Assembly (NCBI GenBank): GCA_028282595.1
Contig: JANQHQ010000012.1
Span: forward strand, 1 to 33,418
Direction: 5' to 3'
From: Chlorobium sp.
GTDB taxonomy: Bacteria; Bacteroidota; Chlorobiia; Chlorobiales; Chlorobiaceae
DNA: 33,418 nucleotides
This document shows positions 23,247 to 32,005 of this stretch, one piece after another. The translations under genes and the position numbers were made by a program. The notes beneath the pieces are model-generated. The model did not search any database, was not told the DNA's origin, and was given only the letters and a program-made list of their open reading frames with translations. Numbering within the stretch: position 1 is the stretch's first letter; every line of letters starts with the position of its first letter.

Positions 23247-24212
23247 ATGATCCGTTCGAAGGATGAGTGGAAAAGGGAAGTGGAGTCCGGGCTGCCGCCG
23301 CAGGAAAGATTCGTGGAACGCAACCGTGCGATTACCGCCCATTACGCGAGTCTCTATCTCGCAAACCGTCATCTGTTCAAATGGGCCGGTATGGCGGCTT
23401 TCGCCTCTAACCAGGTCGGCATGGCGCTGGCCCTGTCCGAGCTCATGCACATGCCCCGCCGTGCCCTCCGGGACGGTGAACCTCGAAGCGGCGGAGACGT
23501 ATTGCAGGGTGTCGGGGAGTTTTTCGGCGGCGCTCTGAGGATGGCGGCCTTCCTTCCGCTCACCGCGCTGGATTTCGCCGCGAAGAGCATGCTGCTCGAC
23601 GATCTCGAGGAGATCCGCGCCGGGAACAACAATATCTACAACGATATCGCATGGGCTCATGCGGCGTATCTCGAGGGAGGCCTTGCCGAAGTCGAGGCCA
23701 ACATCGACGAAGCCGAGCGCCGGTACATGCTCTCCGGATTCACCCTCATAAACGAAGGGGCCGCCCTTCTGCAATCCGGCGGAGACCCTCGTCGGGCGGA
23801 AGCCCTTGTCAGGGAAGGTAACGTCGGGCTGCTCCGCCACGAGCAGACGAGAACGCTCCAGCCGATCTTCGACGCTATCAGCTCTAAGGGACGCGTCGCG
23901 GTTTCTTTCGGGAGCGAGCTGAATTTCGGCGAGGCCGCGCCGCCGGGATCCTTGCAGCGGGCCTCCTTTGCGGATCATTTCGGCTACCCGGACGTTCTGT
24001 CGGGAAGAAGAAGCGTCACCAGTTCCGAAGACCGCTGGCTGTGGATCGAGGAAAACGTTCTTCCCGCGTGGCGCGCGGTCGATGAAGGATTCGCGGAGTG
24101 GAAAGGCGCAGCCGCCAGGTTCCGGGCGATGGCGGCCGGCGAGACGAACCTGCTTCAGCAGGCGGCCCATTTCGGGGCAACGCTGTCGTTTCTCCAGGGC
24201 ATGGAAGGCTGA
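23247..24212 (+). CDS. Uncharacterised DUF2515-like protein
   Basis: 321 residues, mostly helical. NRAITAHYASLYLANRHLFKWAGMAAFASNQVG (about 26-58) and AGNNNIYNDIAWAHAAYLEGG (about 128-148) resemble the DUF2515 group as I remember it, but I am not certain. A hydrophobic stretch (about 88-115, GEFFGGALRMAAFLPLTALDF) might be membrane-associated. No signal peptide and no catalytic motif are apparent. The start is firm: GGGGAGGG sits 4-11 bases before the ATG. It is convergent with the exporter permease gene, with only 7 bases between the stops. Function unknown. Confidence 0.75.
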   Translation: MIRSKDEWKREVESGLPPQERFVERNRAITAHYASLYLANRHLFKWAGMAAFASNQVGMALALSELMHMPRRALRDGEPRSGGDVLQGVGEFFGGALRMAAFLPLTALDFAAKSMLLDDLEEIRAGNNNIYNDIAWAHAAYLEGGLAEVEANIDEAERRYMLSGFTLINEGAALLQSGGDPRRAEALVREGNVGLLRHEQTRTLQPIFDAISSKGRVAVSFGSELNFGEAAPPGSLQRASFADHFGYPDVLSGRRSVTSSEDRWLWIEENVLPAWRAVDEGFAEWKGAAARFRAMAAGETNLLQQAAHFGATLSFLQGMEG

Positions 24213-24219
24213 GAAGGAC

Positions 24220-25455
24220 TTACTTTGACGAACGCAGTGCGTCGACGGGATTGAGGTTCGCCGCAAGCCAGGCGGGAAAGATGCCGAACGCCATTCCGAT
24301 GGCGGAACAGACGGCAAGCGAAACGGCGATCCACAGAACCGGCAGGATGAGCGGCAGGTTGAACGCGGCCGCGACGAGGTTGCCGGCGCCCGCTCCGGAA
24401 ACTATTCCGATGAGGCCGCCGACAAGGGAGAGAAAGAGGGCTTCGAGCAGGAACTGACGGAGAATGCTCACGGCCGGCGCGCCGATCGACTTGCGGATGC
24501 CGATTTCCCGTGTCCGTTCGGTGACGCTTACCAGCATGATGTTCATGATGCCGACGCCGGCCGTCACGAGTGCCATGAAGCTGATGATGAAGGCGCCGAT
24601 GCTGATCGTGCGCTGGAAATCCCGGAAGGATTCCACCAGCGATTCGTTCGTGCCGAATTCGAAATTGTTTTCTTCTCCGACACCCAACCCTCTCGTTATC
24701 CGCATCGCTCCCGTGGCGAGGTCGAGCGTTTGGCGGTACTCTTCCTGCGAAAAAGCCTCGACCGTGATGCTGATGCCTCTTTTGATGTCGATGTGTTCGA
24801 TGTATCGTGTGATCGGAATGACGATCAGGTTGTCCTGGCTCTGCCCGAACGCGGGGCCTTTTCTGGTGAAGACTCCGGCGACCCTGTAGATCTTGCCGTT
24901 CACCCGGATGGACTTTCCGATGGGGTCGGTGCCGTCCGGAAAGAGCGTTTCACGGACGTCGGTGCCGATGACGGCCGTGTTCGTCGAGTAGAACCGGTCG
25001 TTCTGGATCAGGTTCCTGCCCGCCCCGATATCGAAGCCGTTGGCCGCGGCGAAATTCTCGTCGGCCCCGAAAAGGGTGACATCCGGATTGGTCGACCGGT
25101 TGCCGAAGGAGGCGCGGTTGCCCGACCGGGAGACGCTGAGCCCGATGTTTCGCGCTTTTCCATCCATGAGGCGTTTGAACGCGAGGCCTTCCTCGTAGGT
25201 TATGTTCGGGCGATTGGCGTAGCGCGCCCTGCCGTGGCCGCCGAAAAGCGTTGCCGGATGTTTGCGGATCTCGAACGTGTTCGCACCGAGGTTCGACAGG
25301 CCGCTGGTTACCGAGCGGTCGACGGCCTCGAGCGCCGTCATGACGGCGATGATGGAGAAGACGCCGATAGAGACGCCGAGGATCGTCAGCCAGGAGCGCA
25401 GCCGGTTGGCCTGCAGCGACGAGGCGGCCTGTATGACGATTTCACGAAACTGCAT
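24220..25455 (-). CDS. MacB/FtsX-type ABC transporter permease, second of pair
   Basis: 411 residues. Layout: N-terminal helix (about 18-42, LRSWLTILGVSIGVFSIIAVM), a periplasmic MacB core domain (about 45-265), then three helices in the FtsX domain (about 285-400) with SVTERTREIGIRKSIGAPAVSILRQFLLEALFLSLVGG. This is the MacB topology without the fused ATPase. It probably pairs with the permease encoded upstream to form a heterodimeric mechanotransmission complex coupled to the ATPase at 26796-27500. It is the last gene of the six-gene operon. A 40-bp octamer repeat lies in the 88-base gap upstream. The two permeases share the motifs but are clearly diverged. Confidence 0.9.
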   Translation of the reverse strand: MQFREIVIQAASSLQANRLRSWLTILGVSIGVFSIIAVMTALEAVDRSVTSGLSNLGANTFEIRKHPATLFGGHGRARYANRPNITYEEGLAFKRLMDGKARNIGLSVSRSGNRASFGNRSTNPDVTLFGADENFAAANGFDIGAGRNLIQNDRFYSTNTAVIGTDVRETLFPDGTDPIGKSIRVNGKIYRVAGVFTRKGPAFGQSQDNLIVIPITRYIEHIDIKRGISITVEAFSQEEYRQTLDLATGAMRITRGLGVGEENNFEFGTNESLVESFRDFQRTISIGAFIISFMALVTAGVGIMNIMLVSVTERTREIGIRKSIGAPAVSILRQFLLEALFLSLVGGLIGIVSGAGAGNLVAAAFNLPLILPVLWIAVSLAVCSAIGMAFGIFPAWLAANLNPVDALRSSK

Positions 25456-25498
25456 CGGCGTAAGGTTAAAAGTGACGGGTCGCGGCGATCCCGACGAA

Positions 25499-25538
25499 TC
25501 AACAACTCAACAATTCAACAGCTCAACACATCAACAAT
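25499..25538. repeat. Five tandem TCAACANN octamers
   Basis: TCAACAAC, TCAACAAT, TCAACAGC, TCAACACA and TCAACAAT run head to tail in the gap between the two permease genes, just after the stop region of the upstream gene. The last two bases of each unit vary. A shorter similar stretch (TTGTTGATTCGTTGAGCTG) appears near 5453-5471 on the opposite strand. Confidence 0.85.
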
Positions 25539-25543
25539 CCTCC

Positions 25544-26794
25544 CTACTCGTAGCGCAGCGAGTCGGCGGGATCGAGACGGGAAGCCGATATGGCCGGAGC
25601 CAGTCCCGAGACGATTCCCGTGAGTACCGAGACGACCAGACTGATCATGACGAGCGCAAACGAAAAACGCACCGGAAAGTCCGGCAGGAATTTTTCTATG
25701 CCGAACGTGATGGCAAGCGCGGTCAATAGCCCGATCGCGCCCCCCAGGAGGCATATGGCGACCGATTCGATCAGAAACTGCATGAGGATCGTCCTTCGTC
25801 TCGCTCCGAGAGCCTTGCGGACGCCGATTTCACGCGTGCGCTCCCGGACGCTGACGAAGGTGATGTTCATGATGCCGATGGCTCCCACGAAGAGGGACAT
25901 GCCGGTAATGAAGATGCCTGCCACGGCGATACCGTTCTTGATCGGGTCGAGCTGGCTCTTGAACGCCTGCTGCTCGTTGATGGAAAAATCATCATCCTTG
26001 CCGGGCGGCAGGCGGCGGATTCTGCGCATGACGCCCCTGATCTCCTCCCGCGCCTCCCGCATCTCGGCATCGGGTTGTATCTTGACGCGTATCGTGACGT
26101 AGCGGTTTCTGCCGTAGACTTTCGTGAAAGTCTTCAGGGGCATGATGATCTGGTTGTCGAAACTGAAGAGCCCGAGGAATTTTCCCTGTTTCCTGAAAAC
26201 GCCGATCACGCGCAGTTTCCGGTTCTTTACCCGCACTTCCTTGCCGATAGCCGGTTCGTTCGGAAACAGGCCGGAAGCGATGTCGTCGCCGATGACGCAG
26301 ACCATGGCCGCCCCGGAAGCTTCGTGGGGAAGGAAAAACCTCCCTTCGGAAAGGTCGCCCGAGGCGGTTTTCGGGTAGTCGGCGTCGGTACCCATGGAAA
26401 AAACCTGCAGAAGCGTTCTGTCCCTGTAGCCGGCCGAGGCGGTATAGGAAGACATCTGGGGAACGGCGATTGCGAGCATGGAGCCGGGATTGTCGGCGAT
26501 GATCCGGTTGATCTGTTCCGCATAGTCCGTTTTCAGGTCGGGGCGGTTCCTGAAACGCCACCACTGCGAGCTGTTCCACGAGCCTTTCTGGATGTACATG
26601 ACGTCGTAGCCCAGCATGGAGAGGCTTTTTTCGAATCCCGCGTTGATGCCGCTTATGGCGGTGCCCATCATGGTGATTGAAACGATGCCGATGATGACCC
26701 CGAGAGCGGTCAGAAACGACCGGAACCTGTTGGCCCGGATCTGATCGACGGCCATCAGCAGGCTTTCGTATGTTTCGTTCCGGAACCTGTTCAT
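25544..26794 (-). CDS. MacB/FtsX-type ABC transporter permease, first of pair
   Basis: 416 residues with the same architecture as its downstream neighbour. It has an N-terminal helix (about 22-50, FRSFLTALGVIIGIVSITMMG), a large periplasmic core (about 52-275) and three C-terminal helices. SVRERTREIGVRKALGARRRTILMQFLIESVAICLLGG (about 325-362) is the FtsX-domain hallmark. GGAG lies about 4 bases before the ATG. One base separates its start from the ATPase stop, so translation is probably coupled. The protein carries no ATP-binding motifs and depends on the separate ATPase, unlike E. coli MacB where both are fused. Cargo is not known. Candidates by family are peptides, lipids or siderophore-like compounds. 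Confidence 0.9.
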   Translation of the reverse strand: MNRFRNETYESLLMAVDQIRANRFRSFLTALGVIIGIVSITMMGTAISGINAGFEKSLSMLGYDVMYIQKGSWNSSQWWRFRNRPDLKTDYAEQINRIIADNPGSMLAIAVPQMSSYTASAGYRDRTLLQVFSMGTDADYPKTASGDLSEGRFFLPHEASGAAMVCVIGDDIASGLFPNEPAIGKEVRVKNRKLRVIGVFRKQGKFLGLFSFDNQIIMPLKTFTKVYGRNRYVTIRVKIQPDAEMREAREEIRGVMRRIRRLPPGKDDDFSINEQQAFKSQLDPIKNGIAVAGIFITGMSLFVGAIGIMNITFVSVRERTREIGVRKALGARRRTILMQFLIESVAICLLGGAIGLLTALAITFGIEKFLPDFPVRFSFALVMISLVVSVLTGIVSGLAPAISASRLDPADSLRYE

Positions 26795-26795
26795 C

Positions 26796-27500
26796 TCACT
26801 CCGGCGGATTGTGCTGCGGGGAGGTGTCGCTCTCGATCCGGCCGTCGCGCAACCGGACGGTTCGCCGGGCGTGGCGCGCGATCTCCTCTTCGTGCGTGAT
26901 GAGGAGAATGGTGTTGCCTGCCGCCGACAGCTCGTCGAGCATGCTCATGATCTCTCGGCTCGTGGCCGTGTCGAGATTGCCCGTCGGTTCGTCGGCGAGA
27001 ATGAGCGAAGGATTGTTGATGAGCGCCCGTGCGATGGCGACCCTCTGGATCTGTCCTCCCGAAAGCTCCGACGGTTTGTGCCGGATCCGGTCCCCGAGCC
27101 CTACCCGTTCGAGGGTTGCAACGGCCCGTTCCTCACGCTCTTCGGCATTCACCCCGGCGTAGATGAGTGGGAGTTCGACATTCCTCAGGCAGTCGAGCCG
27201 CGCGAGAAGGTTGAAGGTCTGGAACACGAAACCGATCTCGCGGTTGCGGATCCGGGCGAGATCGTCGTCCAGCATCTCCCCGACATTCTGTCCGTTGAGC
27301 TCGTAGGTGCCCGAGGACGGGGTGTCGAGACAGCCGATGATGTTCATCAGCGTGGATTTACCGCTGCCCGAAGGACCCATGATGGCGACATATTCCCTGT
27401 GCAGGAAGGTCAGGTCGACGTTGTCGAGAGCCTTGACGACTTCCTCGCCCATCGAGTAGTGCTTGCAGAGAGCCCGTATGCTGATGAGGGTTTCGCTCAT
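26796..27500 (-). CDS. ABC transporter ATPase, MacB/LolD type
   Basis: 234 residues. Walker A is GPSGSGKST (about 42-50), the Q-loop lies in FVFQTFNLLARL, the ABC signature is LSGGQIQRVAIARAL, Walker B with D-loop is LILADEPTGNLD, and the switch His lies in LLITHEEEIA. This is the MacB/LolD/SalX-type ATPase subfamily that powers FtsX-type permeases by mechanotransmission across the periplasm. It stands between the adaptor gene (6-base gap) and the first permease (1-base gap). All catalytic residues appear intact. Confidence 0.95.
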   Translation of the reverse strand: MSETLISIRALCKHYSMGEEVVKALDNVDLTFLHREYVAIMGPSGSGKSTLMNIIGCLDTPSSGTYELNGQNVGEMLDDDLARIRNREIGFVFQTFNLLARLDCLRNVELPLIYAGVNAEEREERAVATLERVGLGDRIRHKPSELSGGQIQRVAIARALINNPSLILADEPTGNLDTATSREIMSMLDELSAAGNTILLITHEEEIARHARRTVRLRDGRIESDTSPQHNPPE

Positions 27501-27506
27501 ACGCAG

Positions 27507-28760
27507 TTACCGGTTTTTCACCGTGACCCGGTTACCGTCCTGCAACTCCCTGGCGATGGCCGTATAGCTGCCCGAAACTACCTGTTCGCCCTCCTCCACT
27601 CCTTCGAGAACAACGATGTGGGTGTTGTCCGTCGTACCGGTTTCAACCAGCCGGAAGCGGACCTTGCCACCTTCGACGACGAAGACGCCCTGACGGCCGT
27701 CATCCCTGTTTCTGCGGGTCGGAACCTCTTCGCCCGCGTTTTCGCGGCCATTCTCCCTGCCGGATGCGCCGCCGTTTCTGACGGTGACGCTCTGGATGGG
27801 CACGACCAGGGCATCCGGCACCCGTTCGGTCTCTATGTCCGCCGTTGCGCTCATGCCCGGTTTCAACAGCCGGTCGTGATTGAGGATCCGGATCTTGACC
27901 GAAAAGTTGGTGATCTCCTCCTGCGTGCCTTCGGATTCGGTAATGGCGGAGTTCGATATTTCACGTACGATTCCCCTGAAAGGTTTCCGGCCGAAGGCGT
28001 CGACCTCGACGACAACCTTGTCGTCCCGGCGGACGTTGACGATGTCGTTTTCATTGACCTCCACTTCGACCTGCATGCTGTCAAGGTTTGCGATGCGCAG
28101 CACGTCGGTTCCCTGGAACTGGCCGGTGCCGACGACCCTTTCGCCGGTCTTGCTGTTGAGCTCGATCACGGTGCCGTGTATGGGACTGGTCACGGTGGTC
28201 TTTTCGAGCTGGTCGAGAGACTGATCGAGCAAGCTCCGGTTCTGGCTGATCGTGAAGCGCGACGCTTCAAAGGCGGCTTGCGCGGCTTCGGCGTTGGTTT
28301 TCGCGGTCAGGTAGTCGGAATCCGAGATCAGACGGTCCTTGTGGAGCAGTGCCGCCTTGCGGAAGTCGTCCTCGGCCTTGAGCTTTCTCGCACGGGCTTC
28401 GAGGCTCTGGGAGCGGGAGAGGTTGAGGCGCGCCCGGTTCTGCTCGACCTGGTTGATGTAGACGTCGGGCTGGATCTTGAAGAGCAGGTCGCCTTTTTCC
28501 ACCGTCTGCCCCTCGCTGACGGGCAGCTCGATGATTTCGCCCGATACGTCGGGGGAGATGGTGACCTCCAGTTCCGGCTCGACCTTGCCGGTGGCCGTGA
28601 CGTAGTGAACGACCTCTTTCCTGAAAACGCTTTCCGCCGATACTTCGATCTTCCGGTTGGCCCCGGATAGCAGGAATGCGGCGACCGAGCCCGCAAGGAC
28701 AAGTCCGGCCGCGATGAGCAGCAGAATGGTTCGCTGTTTGTTCAGGGTTCGTTGTGTCAT
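27507..28760 (-). CDS. HlyD/MacA-type periplasmic adaptor (membrane fusion protein)
   Basis: 417 residues. One N-terminal membrane anchor (about 11-33) precedes a lipoyl/barrel-sandwich half (GKVEPELEVTISPDVSGEIIELPVSEGQTVEKGDLLFKI), an alpha-helical hairpin (about 100-175, QNRARLNLSRSQSLEARARKLKAEDDF), and the second lipoyl half (TSPIHGTVIELNSKTGERV). Beta-barrel and membrane-proximal domains follow. A polar, low-complexity linker (about 335-360, ENGRENAGEEVPTRRNRDDGRQG) interrupts the membrane-proximal part. The adaptor bridges the inner-membrane ABC pump and the TolC-like channel. An in-frame TTG at 28766 exists, but the ATG at 28760 is chosen. It is 15 bases downstream of the TolC-family gene. 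Confidence 0.93.
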   Translation of the reverse strand: MTQRTLNKQRTILLLIAAGLVLAGSVAAFLLSGANRKIEVSAESVFRKEVVHYVTATGKVEPELEVTISPDVSGEIIELPVSEGQTVEKGDLLFKIQPDVYINQVEQNRARLNLSRSQSLEARARKLKAEDDFRKAALLHKDRLISDSDYLTAKTNAEAAQAAFEASRFTISQNRSLLDQSLDQLEKTTVTSPIHGTVIELNSKTGERVVGTGQFQGTDVLRIANLDSMQVEVEVNENDIVNVRRDDKVVVEVDAFGRKPFRGIVREISNSAITESEGTQEEITNFSVKIRILNHDRLLKPGMSATADIETERVPDALVVPIQSVTVRNGGASGRENGRENAGEEVPTRRNRDDGRQGVFVVEGGKVRFRLVETGTTDNTHIVVLEGVEEGEQVVSGSYTAIARELQDGNRVTVKNR

Positions 28761-28775
28761 CGGCAAAAGCAGGCT

Positions 28776-30203
28776 TTATTCGATAGGCGTTGTTCCGGCG
28801 GTAAAGTCGAGCACGTTCTTCTGCAGGGCGAGGTTGTAGACGGCTTGCGCGCGATCCGACCGTGCGGTGACGAGAGCCGTACGGGCCGTGCTGGCCTCGA
28901 CGAAGTCCGCCGCGCCGAGATCGTATTTTTTCCTGACGGTTTCATAGGCTTTTTCGGCGGACCTGAGTCCCTGTTCGGCGGTCTCGATCTGTTTGAAGGC
29001 CGCCGTGTAGTTGTCGGCGGCAAGCTGGACGTCGATCACGATATCGTGTTCGAGGTCCCCGGTGTCAAGCCCTTCGTTCAGATAGCTGACCTTCGCCTGC
29101 TCGACGGCATGGCGGGTCAGGAATCCGTCGAAAATCGTCCAGTTCATCGAGAGCCGCAGCGAGTAGCCCGCAAGGTCCGAGAGCTGGTCGGAAAGGGGAG
29201 GAAGGTCGTAGACGGTTTCGGGCACGCCGGGCGTGCTTGTGGCAAGGTAAGGGTTGCCGCCGGAGGCGTAGATGAAGGAGAGGTCGACGGTCGGGTAGCG
29301 CGCCCCGGCGGCGCGAGCGACCTCCCATTTCGCGGCTTGCTCCGCCCGCCTGGCGCTTTTCAGGTCGGTTCTGGCGGCAAGGGCGGCCGTGACAAGGCTG
29401 TCCCGGTCGATCGGGCGCGAAAGGTTCGAAAGAGAATCGGTCCCTGCCGTCGCGACGTCGATGTTGCCGGCCGGATCGAGCCGCAGTCTTCTGAGCAGTT
29501 CCAGGCGGCTTTTGCGCAGGGCGTTTTCGGCGCGGATGACCGACAGCTCGTCCTTGGCCGTTTCGGCCTGCTGCTGGTAGTAGTCAGTCACCGGTTTGAG
29601 CCCGATTTCGTACTGTCTGCGGGTGAGCTGGAGCTGGTCTCGCGAAGAGGAGAGGTTTTCTCTTGCTATCCTCAGCAGTTCCCTGTCGAGCAGGACCTGG
29701 TAGTAGCTCTGCGTTACGTCGAAGACGATCGTCTGACGCGCCCGGGAAAGCGTGAATTTCGCTGCGTCCTTGCGGTTCATCGCCGCGCGCAGCGAGGAGT
29801 AATCCCTGAAACCGTTGAAAAGGTTGAGCGACGTCGTGAGAGCGAGGTCGACGCTTTCGGCGTCGGTCGAGGTCACCGCGCCGCCCGGTGATCCGGCATA
29901 CGCTTTCGATACCGAAGAGGGCGTGTAATCCGCCGAAACGCTCACTTTCGGCAGGAAACGGCCGTAACTTCTGAGGAGATCGCTTCCCTGCAGCCGCAGG
30001 GCGTTTTCCGCCTTTCTGACGGCCGAAGCGTTCTCGAGCGCAATCTGCACGCACTCCCGCAGGGTGAGCGTTCTTTCGGGCCTTTCGGCGGCGGCAGGAC
30101 GGAACGGAAAGAGCACGAGCAGACCGCTTGCGACAAGCAGGAAAAGAAACGGTTTCGGTTTCGGCAGCGTTTTCACGGGCGGCGGTGGTAATTGGTCGCT
30201 CAA
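28776..30203 (-). CDS. TolC-family outer membrane efflux protein
   Basis: 475 residues. A signal peptide (about 17-39, ending RPAAA) is followed by two OEP repeats, each a pair of long helices plus strands. LTLRECVQIALENASAVRKAENALRLQG starts the first, and SLVTAALAARTDLKSARRAEQAAKWEVARA the second. It should form a trimeric outer-membrane channel with a periplasmic helical barrel that meets the adaptor encoded next. The start codon is TTG at 30203, sharing TTGA with the stop of the upstream gene. No closer ATG would keep the signal peptide. TTG plus overlap suggests its translation depends on ribosomes finishing the TPR protein. Confidence 0.92.
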   Translation of the reverse strand: MSDQLPPPPVKTLPKPKPFLFLLVASGLLVLFPFRPAAAERPERTLTLRECVQIALENASAVRKAENALRLQGSDLLRSYGRFLPKVSVSADYTPSSVSKAYAGSPGGAVTSTDAESVDLALTTSLNLFNGFRDYSSLRAAMNRKDAAKFTLSRARQTIVFDVTQSYYQVLLDRELLRIARENLSSSRDQLQLTRRQYEIGLKPVTDYYQQQAETAKDELSVIRAENALRKSRLELLRRLRLDPAGNIDVATAGTDSLSNLSRPIDRDSLVTAALAARTDLKSARRAEQAAKWEVARAAGARYPTVDLSFIYASGGNPYLATSTPGVPETVYDLPPLSDQLSDLAGYSLRLSMNWTIFDGFLTRHAVEQAKVSYLNEGLDTGDLEHDIVIDVQLAADNYTAAFKQIETAEQGLRSAEKAYETVRKKYDLGAADFVEASTARTALVTARSDRAQAVYNLALQKNVLDFTAGTTPIE

Positions 30204-30763
30204 AGTTTATCGAGAAGTTCCGAGATCGCTTTCTTGTAGGCTTCGGATCGTGCGGGATTGAGCTGCATGAGGTCGGTGTAGACCCTGATGGCTTTCTTGC
30301 AGGCGCCCTGCGCCGTGAATATTTCCGCCAGGCTTTCCGTGGGGACGGGAATGTGCTCGTCGTCGGAAAAGGGCTGTTTCTGTTCCACCAGCGGGGTCGG
30401 ATCGGCGGTTTCGTACTCCCTGGGCGGAGCGAACTCCGCGAGGGCGGCCGAGAGCTGTTCCAGCTCCGAGGTCAGCGAGTCCGCGGGAGAGTGTATCTGC
30501 AGAAAATGGATTTCGACAAGCTCTTTCCACGCCACCTCGTTGTACGGTGCGATGCGGCAGCAGTTTTTCAGGGAACGGCGGGCTTCGTGATACCGCCCGA
30601 GCCCTTTGTAGGCTCTTGCCAGGAAGAGGTTGTAGGTGTAGGAGTCGGCGAACTGTTCGCTTTCGGATTCGAGTTTGTTCAGGCCCGTGAAGTACTCGCC
30701 CCTTGAAAGGTCAAGAGAGACATCGGCGAAAAAAAGATGTGGCTCGGTTATCATGGTGACCAT
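30200..30763 (-). CDS. Tetratricopeptide-repeat protein at the head of the exporter operon
   Basis: 187 residues, soluble, no signal peptide. Helical pairs resembling TPR units are seen at about 10-75 (YTYNLFLARAYKGLGRYHEARRSLKNCCRIAP) and at the C-terminus (LAEIFTAQGACKKAIRVYTDLMQLNPARSEAYKKAISELL). The middle (about 105-140) is acidic and Pro-rich, probably a linker. It is a likely protein-protein adaptor. No family name beyond TPR is justified. Its stop overlaps the TTG start of the TolC-family gene, and it is the first gene of the operon. Starts at 30763 and 30754 are both possible, and neither has a clear ribosome-binding site. The 110 bases upstream, to ddl, show no gene. Confidence 0.8.
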   Translation of the reverse strand: MVTMITEPHLFFADVSLDLSRGEYFTGLNKLESESEQFADSYTYNLFLARAYKGLGRYHEARRSLKNCCRIAPYNEVAWKELVEIHFLQIHSPADSLTSELEQLSAALAEFAPPREYETADPTPLVEQKQPFSDDEHIPVPTESLAEIFTAQGACKKAIRVYTDLMQLNPARSEAYKKAISELLDKL

Positions 30764-30873
30764 TACTCGAAAAGCGAAACAGCGATATGGTGACGGGGGA
30801 ATCCGGGTCGCGGTCTGCCGGGGTTTTTCCGGAGGCCTTCGGCCGCACGGCCGACCCTGGATTTAAGTTTAGG

Positions 30874-31956
30874 TTAAGAAGAGGTTTTTTCCAAGGCCAA
30901 CCGGATCAATTGATCGATGAGTTCGCTGAAGCCGATGCCCGCATGCTCCATCAGCATCGGGTACATGCTGATGGAGGTGAATCCCGGAATGGTGTTGACC
31001 TCGTTCAGGACGACCCGGCCGGTGCCGCTTTCGATGAAGAAGTCGATACGCGAAAGGCCGCTGCAGCCGAGGGTGCGGTAGACGGTTATCGCTTCTTGCG
31101 TGACGGCTTCCTGAAGTGGTTTTTCGATGCGTGCCGGAATGAAGAGTTTCGCCCGTTCGTCGACGTATTTGTCCGTGTAGTCGTAGAAGTCTCCCCCCGG
31201 TTCTATTTCGCCCGGCGCCGTCGCGAACGGATCGTCGTTTCCCAGCACGGCGACCTCGACTTCCCGGCCGTCGATCGCTTGCTCGACCAGAACCTTGCTG
31301 TCGAGCCTGCAGGCGGCCTCCATCGCGCCCGGAAAGGCGTCGAAGGAGCGCACTTTTGCAATGCCCACGGACGATCCGAGGTTTGCCGGTTTAACGAAAA
31401 AGGGAGGCTCGAACCCTTCACGGACCGCCCCGGTGAACGGTTCGGGGTCCCGCAGGTACTCCCGGCTCGATACGTGGAGGTAGTCGGCTACGGGAATACC
31501 GGCGTTTTCAGCGCAGATTTTCGTTACGACCTTGTCCATCGCCAGGGCCGAGGCCTGCACGCCACAGCCCGTGTAGGGAACGCCGAAAGTTTCCAGGAGG
31601 CCCTGCACCTTTCCGTCCTCGCCGTACGCGCCGTGCAGCACCGGAAATGCGACGTCGATTCCCTGCTCGCGGAAGTCGAAACGGAAAAGGTCATCCGTTC
31701 TCTCCGCCGTCATGCCGTCGAGCAGGCGGCCCGTCTCCTCCGCGGGTCGGCTCTTGAGGAGGGAGGGGAGGTCGAGATCGAGCACGGATGCGGCGGTATC
31801 TCCTTTGTACCATGTTCCCCCGCGTGAAATGTAGAGCGGGAGAATCTCGTATTTTTGCCGGTCGACGTGGCGGGCGACGGCCCCTGCCGAGATGATCGAT
31901 ATTTCATGCTCGGGGGATTTTCCCCCGAAAAGAAGGGCTATACTGAGTTCTGGCAT
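30874..31956 (-). CDS. ddl: D-alanine--D-alanine ligase
   Basis: 360 residues, ATP-grasp ligase making D-Ala-D-Ala for peptidoglycan precursors. The N-terminal IALLFGGKSPEHEISIISA carries the first D-Ala site Glu. Then come FPVLHGAYGEDGKVQG, PYTGCGVQASALAMDK, FVKPANLGSSVGIAKV (ATP-grasp) and LNEVNTIPGFTSISMYP (metal-binding Asn and Glu). The omega-loop FYDYTDKYVDE has the Lys-Tyr pair typical of D-Ala:D-Ala rather than D-Ala:D-lactate ligases. The frame is open to 32097, but the ATG at 31956 matches the family start, and the extension would run back into the CoA-binding gene. That gene ends 49 bases upstream, so the two may be co-transcribed. Confidence 0.95.
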   Translation of the reverse strand: MPELSIALLFGGKSPEHEISIISAGAVARHVDRQKYEILPLYISRGGTWYKGDTAASVLDLDLPSLLKSRPAEETGRLLDGMTAERTDDLFRFDFREQGIDVAFPVLHGAYGEDGKVQGLLETFGVPYTGCGVQASALAMDKVVTKICAENAGIPVADYLHVSSREYLRDPEPFTGAVREGFEPPFFVKPANLGSSVGIAKVRSFDAFPGAMEAACRLDSKVLVEQAIDGREVEVAVLGNDDPFATAPGEIEPGGDFYDYTDKYVDERAKLFIPARIEKPLQEAVTQEAITVYRTLGCSGLSRIDFFIESGTGRVVLNEVNTIPGFTSISMYPMLMEHAGIGFSELIDQLIRLALEKTSS

Positions 31957-32005
31957 GTCTGGCGGCTGTTCTGTCACAATGGTTGCATTCGGGGGGCTGA
32001 CGGAC

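Noticed and set aside
26811..28670. 619-codon plus-strand frame
   Set aside because: It is antisense to the ATPase and adaptor genes, whose motifs are unmistakable.
30830..30873. GGCC-rich inverted repeats after ddl as a terminator
   Set aside because: Several competing short stems are possible and none is followed by a T-tract. Not strong enough to annotate.
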